The notes beneath the pieces were generated by a model. It saw only the letters and a program-made list of their open reading frames with translations. It was not told the origin of the DNA and ran no database searches. Source: Clostridiaceae bacterium (GTDB taxonomy: Bacteria; Bacillota; Clostridia; Saccharofermentanales; DTU023). Taken from it: 50,004 nucleotides of DNA. The DNA lies in assembly GCA_012841015.1 (NCBI GenBank), contig DUVN01000007.1, positions 1 through 50,004 of the forward strand, read 5' to 3'. This document shows positions 39,701-45,713 of the stretch, in pieces. Every line of letters begins with the position of its first letter. The stretch's first letter is position 1. The translations under genes were made by a program, and so were the position numbers.

Positions 39701-41056
39701 AAGTATTCTCGCCCGCGCTTCATCTTCCGTTAATCCCTCTGGCAGCTGAATCGTTGCTGGGTGTGTCAAAGTCGGCGGGCCCTCTGGGACGTACTGAATC
39801 GTTACGACGTAGCCATCCCTGTCCGGTGTAAACATTATAGACGGCTCGACATAAAAGCCCGCAAGGGCTGGAGGCTCATACGTCATCTCGACACCCTTAA
39901 CAAAAACGCCATTAATATCAGTCATATCGTCGCCCAGTGTGACACTCGACATAACTGCGGCGCCCGTCGTTTTGTTAACGTAACGAAACGTCACGGTGAT
40001 CGGATTGACAACATAGCCGAAAAATCTGGGACCATTATTCTCATAAGGGGGAACAGCAGGACTCTCCGTATACACTCTGACGAAGCGATCTCCGTTTGCA
40101 TCAAAGATTCTCGTGCCAAAACTCGTCACAGAGTTCGGCACAGTCGCTTCTATCAAATCGTTCATAGCGAAGGCTTCGCTGCCAATCTTTTCCAACCCTT
40201 CATTCAGACTGATAGTAGTCAACCTGTTTTGCATGAAGGCCTGAGCACCAATCCTACGTAAAGAAGACGGAGCAGTAAAACTAGCCAGTCTACTGTCAGC
40301 AAAAGCGTAGACACCAATTTCGGCCAAAGAACTTCCTGTAGGAATAGAGAGTGTCGTAATAATATTTCCTGCAAAGGCGTAATCGCCGATCTTTTTTACT
40401 GTCTTCGGAAGAGTAACGTCCGTCAATCCGCGCGACTGGAAAGAAGATACATCGCCCCTTGTAATCTCCGTAACCGGCAAACCGTCAATAGTCTCGGGAA
40501 TGGTTACCGTGGTTTCCGTACCGGTCCAGCCTGTAATGCGAATCGCAGTGCCTTCATCGATGACTTCATAGATAAAGACAGCGCTGCCACCCTCTCCGCC
40601 TGCACCGCCTCTAGTTCCCGAAGGTATAGGCGGCACGCCGCCTTTTTGTGAAGCAATATCCTCTTCCGATGGAGTTTCCGTTCCCTTTACAGGTGGAGTT
40701 TCTGATTCACCTTCCTGAGCTATGCCAATTTCCTCCGGAACAGCACCCGTCTCCCCCTCTGAAGAATCCTCTGATCCCCTTTCTGGAGCACCCCCTTCTT
40801 CTCTTTCCGGAGGCATGGTTATTTCGCCTCGCGAAGCTGGTTCATTATTCTCTTGACTTGTATTCTCATCACCTAGCTGTGTGTCCGTTTCAGCCATACC
40901 CGAATTCGTGGGTAATTCACTTGCCAAATCACCCGATCCTTCTGCTGCCACCCCAATCGGTACAATATTTGTAAAGAGTATGACGAGTAGCAATACTAGA
41001 CTAATCAATGTGATTCTAATGTTGTCTCGATCTCTTCTATGTGTTCTTCTGAACAT
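27761..41056 (-). CDS. Giant cell-wall adhesin (LRR + Cna-B domains), 4431 residues
   Basis: One uninterrupted frame. In order: signal peptide (residues 1-38); Glu/Pro-rich segment (40-150); a short BspA-type leucine-rich block (about 205-330); a MucBP-like domain (about 350-425); an Ig-like domain (430-505); a long BspA-type LRR array (about 555-1430); and a second MucBP-like domain (about 1455-1530). A roughly 900-residue region without an obvious repeat follows, then about six SpaA-type domains (about 2455-3130), eleven Cna-B domains (about 3135-4375), and the end signal APSTG (4397-4401) with a hydrophobic segment and RRRK tail. Such proteins stand out from the wall and bind host or partner surfaces; Cna-B domains often hold isopeptide bonds. 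No sortase gene is in the window. GAGG lies 7 bases before the ATG. Confidence 0.93.
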   Translation of the reverse strand: MFRRTHRRDRDNIRITLISLVLLLVILFTNIVPIGVAAEGSGDLASELPTNSGMAETDTQLGDENTSQENNEPASRGEITMPPEREEGGAPERGSEDSSEGETGAVPEEIGIAQEGESETPPVKGTETPSEEDIASQKGGVPPIPSGTRGGAGGEGGSAVFIYEVIDEGTAIRITGWTGTETTVTIPETIDGLPVTEITRGDVSSFQSRGLTDVTLPKTVKKIGDYAFAGNIITTLSIPTGSSLAEIGVYAFADSRLASFTAPSSLRRIGAQAFMQNRLTTISLNEGLEKIGSEAFAMNDLIEATVPNSVTSFGTRIFDANGDRFVRVYTESPAVPPYENNGPRFFGYVVNPITVTFRYVNKTTGAAVMSSVTLGDDMTDINGVFVKGVEMTYEPPALAGFYVEPSIMFTPDRDGYVVTIQYVPEGPPTLTHPATIQLPEGLTEDEARARILDAITATDYTGKDISDKVTVDLSELDVGTNGFYNITVSLTDDYGHQINKTIQVQVGAYDWLNHEIGGGWVLGDFNFSADGKTLLSLSTQGVAKLRALPAGGRNLVLPDRSYNNPDNPVTSIADNAFYSNISNVPLETVDFSQMKELQHIGRYAFYSYSRPRASAISTVVGFSDLTKLKTIGDYAFRATTASFNLDGFPNLTTIGVHAFSSYSTSYQGPQITLGDLPALTRLGNSAFYGATVLIADLRGMPNLSDIEAYTFAYAGVEELYFPEVDHDFSIAYQAFYRNTNKLTSIDFTPIADHLTSIGSDAFSNMYGTSNLATTVTWPDMPKLSSVGSRLFYNRNLNMDLDLTGSLLLTTIGSNAFEQAGLTGFMLPETVETIGSYAFYNNRISEINFALIPNVKSIGSSAFRTNRLTSVDLSNLAKLETIGDNAFQSNQIETVNLYNLPLLKTIGASAFSSNRIADLTLGTATGPLPKLEAIRAQAFYNNWLTNLTIDNLPVLASIDGSAFAVNRLTSLTISNNPELASIGNYAFQSNQLAEVTLENLPKLTDLEPYTFSNNPGHDDYYNNVVVWDLPKDENALASKANFLVNPDTEEQPSDAWVADDFTYTVTSNEATITGFSEQGSKRFGSGARPVVFPAKDPQGNNVVSIADHSFANKNIDSIDLTGMTFLRTIGASAFYNNGLTDINFTGLDSLVEIGSYAFSNNRLTNVDLGVMQKLQKIGTYAFSSNTITNLNLDGAVSLQTIDTSAFQSNRISNLNFGYLPKLTLINSYAFYSQGGDPLYLDLSGLSALQTIGYRAFESTNLVSLEFGNLENLTTIGSDAFSFHRLTGELDLSRLKNLTTIGSDAFETYSSSAYGITSVKFPTESNLVHIYSYVFRNNRLTEVDLSQQTKLASIGSYAFANNLIEDITFPQDAPLTTIQSYAFQSNRLQELDLRPLTNLRSLNYSTFGYNAIEDVYAPDSLTSLNDYTFYFNQLNVGSPINTEAIIHISEPTTLKSYSNTRGWGHLINPKKLIFTYKDRASGNEILPSKVEYYKGTKTSETYYAPDTPLHFANPASIDVNFIPDQSVYNVNFLYDALTFFHTDNIIIEHSNVGTNRAYVGNILNTSLKIALSAEADEYENVELRVYYNPEYIDSSKVTAPLLGNNDYTITKPTDGKPYISFNFPRLIGGQSYEIPVTWAFKRDYTPQNQVETLYTQLRDANNELLAAAVDQFGNPMNPTIEAYYSEPYIEKGAVGTNQYIGGPRVAGSFTTTEIDGQNVSHVDVPVDVTYSFRIMQTTYNSNFDRNIETITYIDTLPSYEAVENGSIVTKTALINLETSPGWSYYDPVTNMPTEEVTAYGIVTVPNYDKDYAYSYPTLNLRFPGGIKDQTVTNVIEAQLTPANKPAAEPVIVKTDDVPISLIAGSAPQPTEPKVEVTSFTKSVYPLNVLDYEPTKETASFTWPLSFVVGTNDLALSKVFKNIVFEDFALDDRLVYTKVQLPSSGHLATVKAFRADGTEIEAYSGMTSSGVYEFPAYSHGMERINKITVDLGDREVMTSYSINVVTVFTNPSDETKAYYAGYNATDHSKNYLPNSAKVTASFTGDGVSGTYTSETVTRHAQILPFELKVIPDKIQTFRSSEVGSDMDAQLPHYPGDEGRYTIGIKRSLNNRPFTMTDADLPIYNFRMVDLLPTDIVVKPENILLKKEFALQPGAKFEMVSDYGSTGRVAIIFTADSISADVTTVAFIDAKLDLAMNAGFHKNDIYLSFDTGTGHNWDYGQPVTTDNLGDNPANPYMHDYVSLFMAKAQAMNAVKYVRNANLDTATGHLVGAGTWSEGIYTEDSGYFQYRLFVKNDTIHDRDHNELYDVFPYYLDKVTQMNMEGLRASRGSAFSNKVLAARLEGTTADQFKIQFTTGDVNIPDHVEAGAYLSGLTWGDAGANGSAPDGVTAMRVIPKDGSTGLIKKDDTLIVIVDAKAPQYNAETSGKRGYNSFIRTDDSLSGRFLEVQSVWNEVPTPHGTLRVGKRSRTFDPLNQNVVAYDAPLTGAEFTLYNEGGIPLTTAVTNSEGFAEFVDIRIGTYFVVETGFPPCHYVPENNPQIKVLRSDWEQQPNLIYTVGPFYNDPIVQGTVVIKKLDGAGELMPGIAFALTDQASGKKYMATTGSDGVATFTEIPYGAYTLTETNAPRLLTPVVPITVKIDAPNKLVEFTGDTALRNDKAEVSLFKLGIRQTLNAEKDLSQYVKSDGTIVSETWKFEIRNKTNPQEAARQVTFTSNNVRNGVKLSGLTVGDLYEIKEISGPAQNQTLYNHNPNTYTFKINAAGELVDAAGVKFKAQNIYFPNERKTVDGKVVITKKDDNDALLAGATFSLAKLNKETSTFEEVERKSSNTEGLVTWDQLSAGSYEIREISAPLGYIKTSDVYRFVVEDFATTSMLTNSNYTHRDGGLTHNFSFTAVNRKINLNLVKRHLVAKNVSEAERDLLIEQNPSYKWVAKQVGYDVYQVLGGAEFTFYKEIEANGVVEKEVLATGLVSGADGSIPVSDIPSFSWDETGVYYLEETQTPDNSWLLPTKMLKIDLPSVLRNNPTGTATVFMENQKKLGQILISKYDRYTGHRLQGVEFTLYKGTKDTYLSDPNPIVRTTDQYGYRRFDGLALGNYVLKETATLPGYILDETIYEIAVTAENRYFYYSIYNVQEGELLDIPVKKVWLGSPPEYATDEGLAVELYGESQTDPKHLIDVVLLTEDGAWSHTFKDLLKEDSQGHAYTYTIQEKGVPVDFEIAIGNGTVKGSDYPGLDQTVADETVLKNHALGDLFVTKTWQGRYPEIRPASVQLTLTRAEYNADTSEYGDYTVQGAPVNISENTGWAHTWTGLKTHDLNGKLYRYKVQETPVMGYQLASHHPEYVELTGGAEIEIELINRQLLTQKASKVWSDNSPAVKPTIVFQLVRKTASMDNYEVVTSAALMPITADSCTVEWTNLPSTDDSGNCYFYSVFEGYINDLYEFVRQVPENYRAETTVAPIQNAAGVEIGTEVIVTNTWQEMSFTATKTWSEDSPTIKPDIELVLRQDGELYNGTGEPKLLRDGESQVTWENLPVYYYKNNNGVVEEHEHHYSVDEVNVPESYDKTLVSATEIFNDYNPVMLEARKIFDLSLVTEDFADMDVRPEEIKFSLYKTTYDEATGTTVMKKFDEVVLDGSVDMNVTDSGELYEWLYTWKKLPKYYNVTDESGTVTRHENEYKVIEEIIPKNYELLSSEDVSEEGLFRWEVTNRYRNGFTVHKTWDIGDKTVSEIGGLPAVELQLYRGIVLENDTRIDTELWSEAVGEPVVLDGFADDTMMGTSRETTQEGSLTWMYSWFDLPIYGEYDAHDELSAYGLSDGDRIRYYYYAEEKLSESVAEDYSIDAVSSASTRIVNRLDKTSFTASKKWVNGSDLNRPKVEFVLYSDYIDPTTGERTDAQEITRATLDGTVDEHGEAKPWVYTFNNLKHYVKDEDGKYLKDAEDKPVPYRYFVKEEKVPGNYTVDYDGSDVINTYVSPPINVTATKTWRGGENVETPSVYFRLMREAAGGIPHAVPNTEIKGPFNGDVSFTWENLDKTDSKENIYRYFVEELIFDDKTDKFIKGVPEHYELTGSDLDLINTYVPKTGTVEATKTWIGGEKTVRPTIYFELQRKTAVMEDYEVVPDTDVRELVDGVETVTWEVDIEDTSGLPYEFRVLEGTLVEGEFVEISPGKYEAVAKDLNVTNTYVIDRGEVTATKTWHGGSKIDRADVYFKLQRILAGLIEDVPNAEILKLEGDTVTWYDIELETFEGVPYEFTVVELSLDDATGELVESVPDHQSEVAGLEVTNIYVSPIGEVSGTKKWVGGSGRTRPTIWFKLYRESDLVEYEAVPDVDILKLAHGVTEVRWNNIELKDFEGNDYQFTVKEVDQFGKDFVPKNYNKTESGLIVVNTFNPVTESPDQDSKGSAPSTGEHLSSTYLIGIALIVAAILLVIMRRRKLEH
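27895..31660 (-). repeat. Array of eleven Cna-B domains in the adhesin
   Basis: Each unit is about 100-130 residues and opens with a TKTW-type strand (VTKTWQGR, ATKTWSED, ATKTWRGG, ATKTWIGG, ATKTWHGG, GTKKWVGG). It continues with a PxxxFxLxR strand and closes with an N-T-Y/W motif (VINTYV, VTNTYV). The last four units are the most alike, suggesting recent duplication at the C-terminal end. Confidence 0.85.
36767..40444 (-). repeat. BspA-type leucine-rich repeat region of the adhesin
   Basis: Repeats of about 22-25 residues with the pattern L..IG..AF..N.L, for example KIGDYAFAGNIIT, TIGSNAFEQAGLT and SIGSYAFANNLIE. There is a short block at about 40067-40444 and a long one at about 36767-39394, separated by the MucBP-like and Ig-like domains. 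Confidence 0.85.
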
Positions 41057-41137
41057 ATAAATACCTCGTTCTATGTTTCATTCATGTAGGATTTCGTTTG
41101 ATATTTTAGCTGCTTGTTCTACACGCAAACAGAAGCA

Positions 41138-41146
41138 ATTCTACCA
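41138..41146 (-). promoter_or_regulatory. Extended -10 promoter of the adhesin gene
   Basis: On the minus strand TGG-TAGAAT reads as an extended -10 element; the -35 region is AT-rich without a good match. Transcription would start about 75 bases before the ATG. Confidence 0.4.
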
Positions 41147-41186
41147 TAGAAATGTTTAAATATTTTAATGATATGAAGATTTAAGA

Positions 41187-41228
41187 GGCTGTCTTGTACG
41201 CACCATCAATGAGCGTTTTTAGACAGCC
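41187..41228 (-). terminator. Terminator after the subtilase gene
   Basis: GGCTGTCT and AGACAGCC form a perfect 8-base stem about 20 bases after the subtilase stop. The minus-strand flank is TCTTAAAT, only moderately T-rich. It separates the subtilase transcript from the adhesin promoter. Confidence 0.6.
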
Positions 41229-41245
41229 CCATCAATAATAAACTC

Positions 41246-44200
41246 TCAAACTTCGTATAAGTCTGAACCACACGCTTGGCAATATCTCTCCGTTTCCCGA
41301 CATGGACGCCCACAGCGCCAGCAATACAAGCTGACCTCTGTTTGAGCAGTCGATAAAGAGCTCGCTTCCGTCAGCGGTACGTCGCTCATCTCTACCGATG
41401 GCGTACGCCCATACGTCAACGGTAAACCGGCATCATACTGTAACGGCGAGAAATAACTCGGTTCTACCGGAGACTCTGAGATCGGCTCTGCAGAAGGTGC
41501 GTAGTCCGGATCTTTCGACGGCGGCGTAAAGCTCGGTTCTACCGAAGACTCTGAGATCGGCTCTGCAGAAGGCGCGAACTTAGGTTTTATCTGAGGCGCG
41601 GGTCTAGACTTTGTCGGTGACGTAAGGCTATGCTCTGCCGGCGGTGCATAGCTCGGCTCTACTGATGCCACGTGGCTCAGCTCGACCGGAGGCGCGTACC
41701 TCGGCTGTGTCATCGACCTATACGCAGCAGAACTGGACTCAGGTGACGGCAAGACGTAGCTCGGTTCTACCGCAGGCAAGGACATAGACCCCGTCACCGG
41801 TTCGAAGCTCGACTTTATCGACGGCGTAGGACCCTGCCCTGTCGGTGGTGTGTAACCCAACTCTGCCGGAGACACATACCCCGGTCCTGTAAACGGTCTA
41901 TACGCAGAACTGGACTCAGACGGTGGAACATAATTTGGCTCTATCGACGGCATTGGCTGTATCTTATTTGGAGCTCGATGAGGAGGTTTGCCACGCCGGC
42001 TCCTCCGGGCACGCCTAATTAATATTGGCAAGGCAATACAAAGTCCTACATAGAAGGTGAGAGCTACGCAGACAAGCACAGTATGCTGCTGCCAAATCTC
42101 TAAGATTGGAGTAAACCAATAAGTTCCTGTCACGTGAACTATTGCTGTTCTTGTTAGCGGATTGATGTCAAGTAAACCACTACCATAAATGCTATTACTG
42201 GTCCATTCATAGGAACCGACTGGCATATCAGCGATATTAAAACGTCCCATTTCATCTGTTGTGAAGGAAAAGAGAAACTCTGAATCAGAATGCAAGTCAA
42301 TCTGCTGATGGGCCAGCGCCCTCCCAAAATCTGCCTGAACCGTCACTTTGTCCTCAACTTCAATGTCCTCAATCGATTCGATGATGGCATCACTGACCTG
42401 CGAGGCGTCATCAACTGCAAAATATTCGCCGCCTGTACTGCTAGCAATCCTATCAAAAAAGTCTGCAGCATCGGCACTGGTATGAGCGCCACCAATGGAA
42501 TATACATTGATCAAACTGGTCTCAAGTCCACCCACGACACGTTTATCAGATTTCTCGTAGTCAAGACTAATATCGGCTGTAAACAGGGCCAACAGAACAT
42601 CGTCATACGTATAATTGCTAAAGGGCTCCGGATCTAACGGTGGAGCATCACCGAGGATGATGATGGCTTTTTTTGCTTCACTGCGCCAGTCGAGATCAAC
42701 CGCTTCCATGAGTGCCGAATACACTGTTTCGTTCTCATCACCACCGTAACCTAAAGTCAGCCCATTAATAGCAGATATGATAGACGCGTTATCATCGGTA
42801 AAAGGCAGCTGAATCTTGCATGGGTAGTCGTACGAACGAAAGGTTCGCTCAGAATAATCACGGTAATCAATCAGAGCAACTCGATAATTTTCTGTTTTAT
42901 CTGCAAGGTGGTCAAGTATATCAGCCATATTCTCCTTGGCATTATCGATATCGTCTTCCATGGAACCTGTGGTATCAACAACAAAGCAAAGGTCTAAGCC
43001 ACTATTAACTTCTGTTCGTATAACTTTGGCAACAGGTTTTGATAAAGTCTTTAACGCATTGATAACGGCAGTCTTGGCATTAAGCAATCCGCTATAATCA
43101 TCACCATGGTAGTAACGGCCACTTGCTGACGCTATCAGCAATTGCTTAACTTCAGGGCCAGTTAATTTGGGATTACTGGCAAAAACCAAGCCTGCAACAC
43201 CGGCAACGTGTGGTGTGGCCATTGATGTACCATTAGAATTACCGTAACTGGCTGGAACACAGCTATAGATATCAACTCCCGGTGCAACGATGTCAACTCG
43301 ATCACCGATATTGGAAAAGTAGGCATAAGAATACTGCGTCTTATTATCGGTAGAGGTAGCGGCATCAATCCCGACAGCACCTACAACAATAACGCGTTTC
43401 TTGACCTCCTCATTGTCCATTAAGTTTAAAAAATTGTTATATAATGCTAAGGCACCTCCTGTTTCTCCTTCCCACCCAAAGGAGCTTTTTGTTGTCTCAC
43501 CCGATGTCCTATAAGTACGGTAGCCATACGGCTCGTTATCGTCTTTATAATAAGTTATGTGATTATTATTTCCTGCCGCGACACAAATGACGAAATCTGG
43601 TTTATTTGCTGCTTGTCTGCTTTGTATAATTCGCGCTAAACCCTTTTGAGTCATATCGGCCTGTGCTGTCAAGTAATTAATGGCGTTCTCATTACCCTTA
43701 CTCGCAGCAAAGCCGATCAAGCGACTGGTGTTTTGGCTGATATTGATAGCCTGAACGTCTTGATCGATAAGGTGTTTAATAGCTAACAAGTAAGTGTAGG
43801 CTGTGGCAAAATTCCAAGTATATGAGTCACCAACATCGTATCGAAATAAACAGTGGTAGAGTTCGCCCTTGCCGCCCATAACGCCCGACACACCAGTCTC
43901 ATTGTTCCAAGTCGCATTCATCGTCCCTGCAACGTGTGTACCGTGATCCTCCGGCTCAATTGTGTATTTATTAATATGTGTCTGACCTGTTTTTTCATCA
44001 ATAAAGAGACAGCTGCTATTGACAACCGTTAGATCGGGATGAGAATCATCCGTCTTAGAGTCGATCAAACCAACCTTTACAGTAGCCAATTGGTCTAAGT
44101 ACCCCCAAGCACCTGGTGCATCGATGGCCTCCATGCCCCAGTTTTCACCGCGCGGCACCTGAACATTCCAAGGATCACCATTCCAGGGATCGTTCGGGAA

Positions 44201-44662
44201 CACAGCTTTTTTTTCTGTGACATCATCTTGTTCAAATTCGGTAACCGTGTTTAGATAAGCGCTTTCAACGATCGATATGGTATTAAGCTCTGCGACTAAG
44301 TCTTCAAGCTGCTCGTAAGTCATACTTCCTTCGAAGGTCAGTCGGTAAAAACCAATGTCCGCCATCGTGTCATCGACGTCGGCGTCTAGTTGACTCAAAA
44401 ATGAAGCAGCTTGCTCCTCTGCGCCTTCTTTAAAAAAGACAACAACTTCGTTATTGACGTATAGTACACCTTTGTCTTCATTAAAATCGATTCTCTCCGC
44501 CTCTTCAGCGATTTTTGCAGCGTTAAAACTTGTTGCAGCCGTTTTCTCCCTAGGTAAGATGAACTTGGGATAGATCAGAAACGCCCAAACAATAAGCAAG
44601 AGCACAACTACGAGCAGAACAACACCTAGCACGAGCAATGGTTTTTTGAATGTCCGCTTCAT
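41246..44662 (-). CDS. Membrane subtilase (S8) with VWA domain and cytoplasmic zinc ribbon
   Basis: 1138 residues. Residues 8-31 form a membrane anchor. A propeptide-like region precedes an S8 protease domain with the triad visible: Asp201 (GLIDSKTDD), His240 (EDHGTHVAG) and Ser480 (NGTSMATPHVAG). A von Willebrand A domain follows (about 555-740) with a MIDAS-like DTTGSM, then a carboxypeptidase-regulatory-like beta segment. A second membrane helix (about 861-882) precedes an arginine-rich stop and a 246-residue Pro/Ser-rich tail ending in a zinc ribbon (CWRCG and CQACG, residues 1114-1131). Protease and VWA should lie outside, the ribbon inside. The ATG at 44662 has GGGAGG 5 bases upstream. 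It follows a zinc-ribbon membrane gene. Confidence 0.92.
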   Translation of the reverse strand: MKRTFKKPLLVLGVVLLVVVLLLIVWAFLIYPKFILPREKTAATSFNAAKIAEEAERIDFNEDKGVLYVNNEVVVFFKEGAEEQAASFLSQLDADVDDTMADIGFYRLTFEGSMTYEQLEDLVAELNTISIVESAYLNTVTEFEQDDVTEKKAVFPNDPWNGDPWNVQVPRGENWGMEAIDAPGAWGYLDQLATVKVGLIDSKTDDSHPDLTVVNSSCLFIDEKTGQTHINKYTIEPEDHGTHVAGTMNATWNNETGVSGVMGGKGELYHCLFRYDVGDSYTWNFATAYTYLLAIKHLIDQDVQAINISQNTSRLIGFAASKGNENAINYLTAQADMTQKGLARIIQSRQAANKPDFVICVAAGNNNHITYYKDDNEPYGYRTYRTSGETTKSSFGWEGETGGALALYNNFLNLMDNEEVKKRVIVVGAVGIDAATSTDNKTQYSYAYFSNIGDRVDIVAPGVDIYSCVPASYGNSNGTSMATPHVAGVAGLVFASNPKLTGPEVKQLLIASASGRYYHGDDYSGLLNAKTAVINALKTLSKPVAKVIRTEVNSGLDLCFVVDTTGSMEDDIDNAKENMADILDHLADKTENYRVALIDYRDYSERTFRSYDYPCKIQLPFTDDNASIISAINGLTLGYGGDENETVYSALMEAVDLDWRSEAKKAIIILGDAPPLDPEPFSNYTYDDVLLALFTADISLDYEKSDKRVVGGLETSLINVYSIGGAHTSADAADFFDRIASSTGGEYFAVDDASQVSDAIIESIEDIEVEDKVTVQADFGRALAHQQIDLHSDSEFLFSFTTDEMGRFNIADMPVGSYEWTSNSIYGSGLLDINPLTRTAIVHVTGTYWFTPILEIWQQHTVLVCVALTFYVGLCIALPILIRRARRSRRGKPPHRAPNKIQPMPSIEPNYVPPSESSSAYRPFTGPGYVSPAELGYTPPTGQGPTPSIKSSFEPVTGSMSLPAVEPSYVLPSPESSSAAYRSMTQPRYAPPVELSHVASVEPSYAPPAEHSLTSPTKSRPAPQIKPKFAPSAEPISESSVEPSFTPPSKDPDYAPSAEPISESPVEPSYFSPLQYDAGLPLTYGRTPSVEMSDVPLTEASSLSTAQTEVSLYCWRCGRPCRETERYCQACGSDLYEV

Positions 44663-44733
44663 ATCTGCCTCCCTTCTTAAAATGATTGCCGCCAAGGTTC
44701 GTGGTTTTTTGGCAGCATTAATCGCCCCTTCCG

Positions 44734-45399
44734 CTAGCTACTTGCGATCGTAGGCTCAGGTAATTGGGAGCTTGACTCCTTATCGGCAGGTCTTCGAGTT
44801 ACAGCAATGCAGGAGAATATCGATAGACAAGTGGCGCCAATCCCAATCATAAAAACAGCGTAGACAAAAGCAAAATCACGAACCACACGTGTCACACCAA
44901 CGAGAACGTCCTGCCAACCACCTGACAACACATGTATGAGCTTAGGTACTGCAATGCCCATACCAAGGCATACGCCTGCCGTTAGCAGAGCAACGACTCC
45001 ACTCGCTAAAAAAGCCCTCCGTATACGGCGATTATTAATTAGAACGAGTAACATGAGATGCAAGATAACTAACCCAAGACCTACAGCTAGAGAAGACCAA
45101 GAGTTAAAGAAAGCTGTCAATCTGCCTGCAGATAAGGCACCTATAGCCGCTAACGTTATATTACTGCTGAGAGCACGAAACAACAATATGATCACGAACA
45201 AGACAGAAGAGATCATCAATAAAATTGAGGCAACGACTGTCAAGGCCACCTTTAGTCCACGTAACGGCTCATCATACTTTTCTGACGGTTGTTCTGGCGC
45301 GGTGGCACCACAAAATAAACATTTTCCTGTCGCCAGATCAAGCGTGCCGCCACATTGGCTGCAAACGTGGTTGGCAGCTGATCCTTGCTTTTTGTTCAT
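44734..45399 (-). CDS. Zinc-ribbon four-helix membrane protein
   Basis: A 221-residue protein with an N-terminal zinc ribbon (CSQCGG, then CLFCGA, residues 11-31) followed by four hydrophobic helices (about residues 50-75, 90-120, 130-160 and 175-200). Function unknown. The ATG at 45399 has GGAGG 9 bases upstream. The frame extends another 82 codons upstream with no ribosome binding site and unconvincing sequence, so the shorter form is taken. It lies 71 bases before the subtilase and probably shares its transcript. The ribbon is predicted on the inner face, like that of the subtilase, so the two ribbons could interact. Confidence 0.82.
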   Translation of the reverse strand: MNKKQGSAANHVCSQCGGTLDLATGKCLFCGATAPEQPSEKYDEPLRGLKVALTVVASILLMISSVLFVIILLFRALSSNITLAAIGALSAGRLTAFFNSWSSLAVGLGLVILHLMLLVLINNRRIRRAFLASGVVALLTAGVCLGMGIAVPKLIHVLSGGWQDVLVGVTRVVRDFAFVYAVFMIGIGATCLSIFSCIAVTRRPADKESSSQLPEPTIASS

Positions 45400-45556
45400 A
45401 CTTATAAACCTCCTAGGCTCATAGGTAATGAGAGAGTAAAAAACCAACTTTAATCGTATCGTCATCCTCAAGAAATCTTCCCTATCCTCTAGGGCAGAAT
45501 GAAGAGGAGTGCACGTCATCAGCTTCCGCCTTGTCAAATCAATATCTGCTGAATGC
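45400..45556. other. Leader and control region, no gene
   Basis: Non-coding stretch before the zinc-ribbon/subtilase pair. It is read through by a spurious frame extension. No other gene or known RNA structure is seen here or in 45586-45713. Confidence 0.5.
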
Positions 45557-45585
45557 ATCATACAAGGAATAGGAATTATTTGCAA
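45557..45585 (-). promoter_or_regulatory. Predicted promoter of the zinc-ribbon/subtilase operon
   Basis: TTGCAA (-35) and TATGAT (-10) with an ideal 17-base spacer on the minus strand. Start near 45550, about 150 bases upstream of the zinc-ribbon ATG. Confidence 0.5.
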
Positions 45586-45713
45586 AAACAATCGCTCAAA
45601 CGAGCTGTCAATTGATGGGACGCGCATTGACCCATTGCCATACATGACTCGATCACGAAACCCCTAGGAAGGCCTCTTTGAATACTTCTCTTTTCAGTTT
45701 TTAATTTTTATGA

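Noticed and set aside
45400-45645. An 82-codon N-terminal extension of the zinc-ribbon membrane protein
   Set aside because: The ATG at 45399 has a strong ribosome binding site and puts the zinc ribbon at the N-terminus as in its relatives; the extension crosses the predicted promoter.
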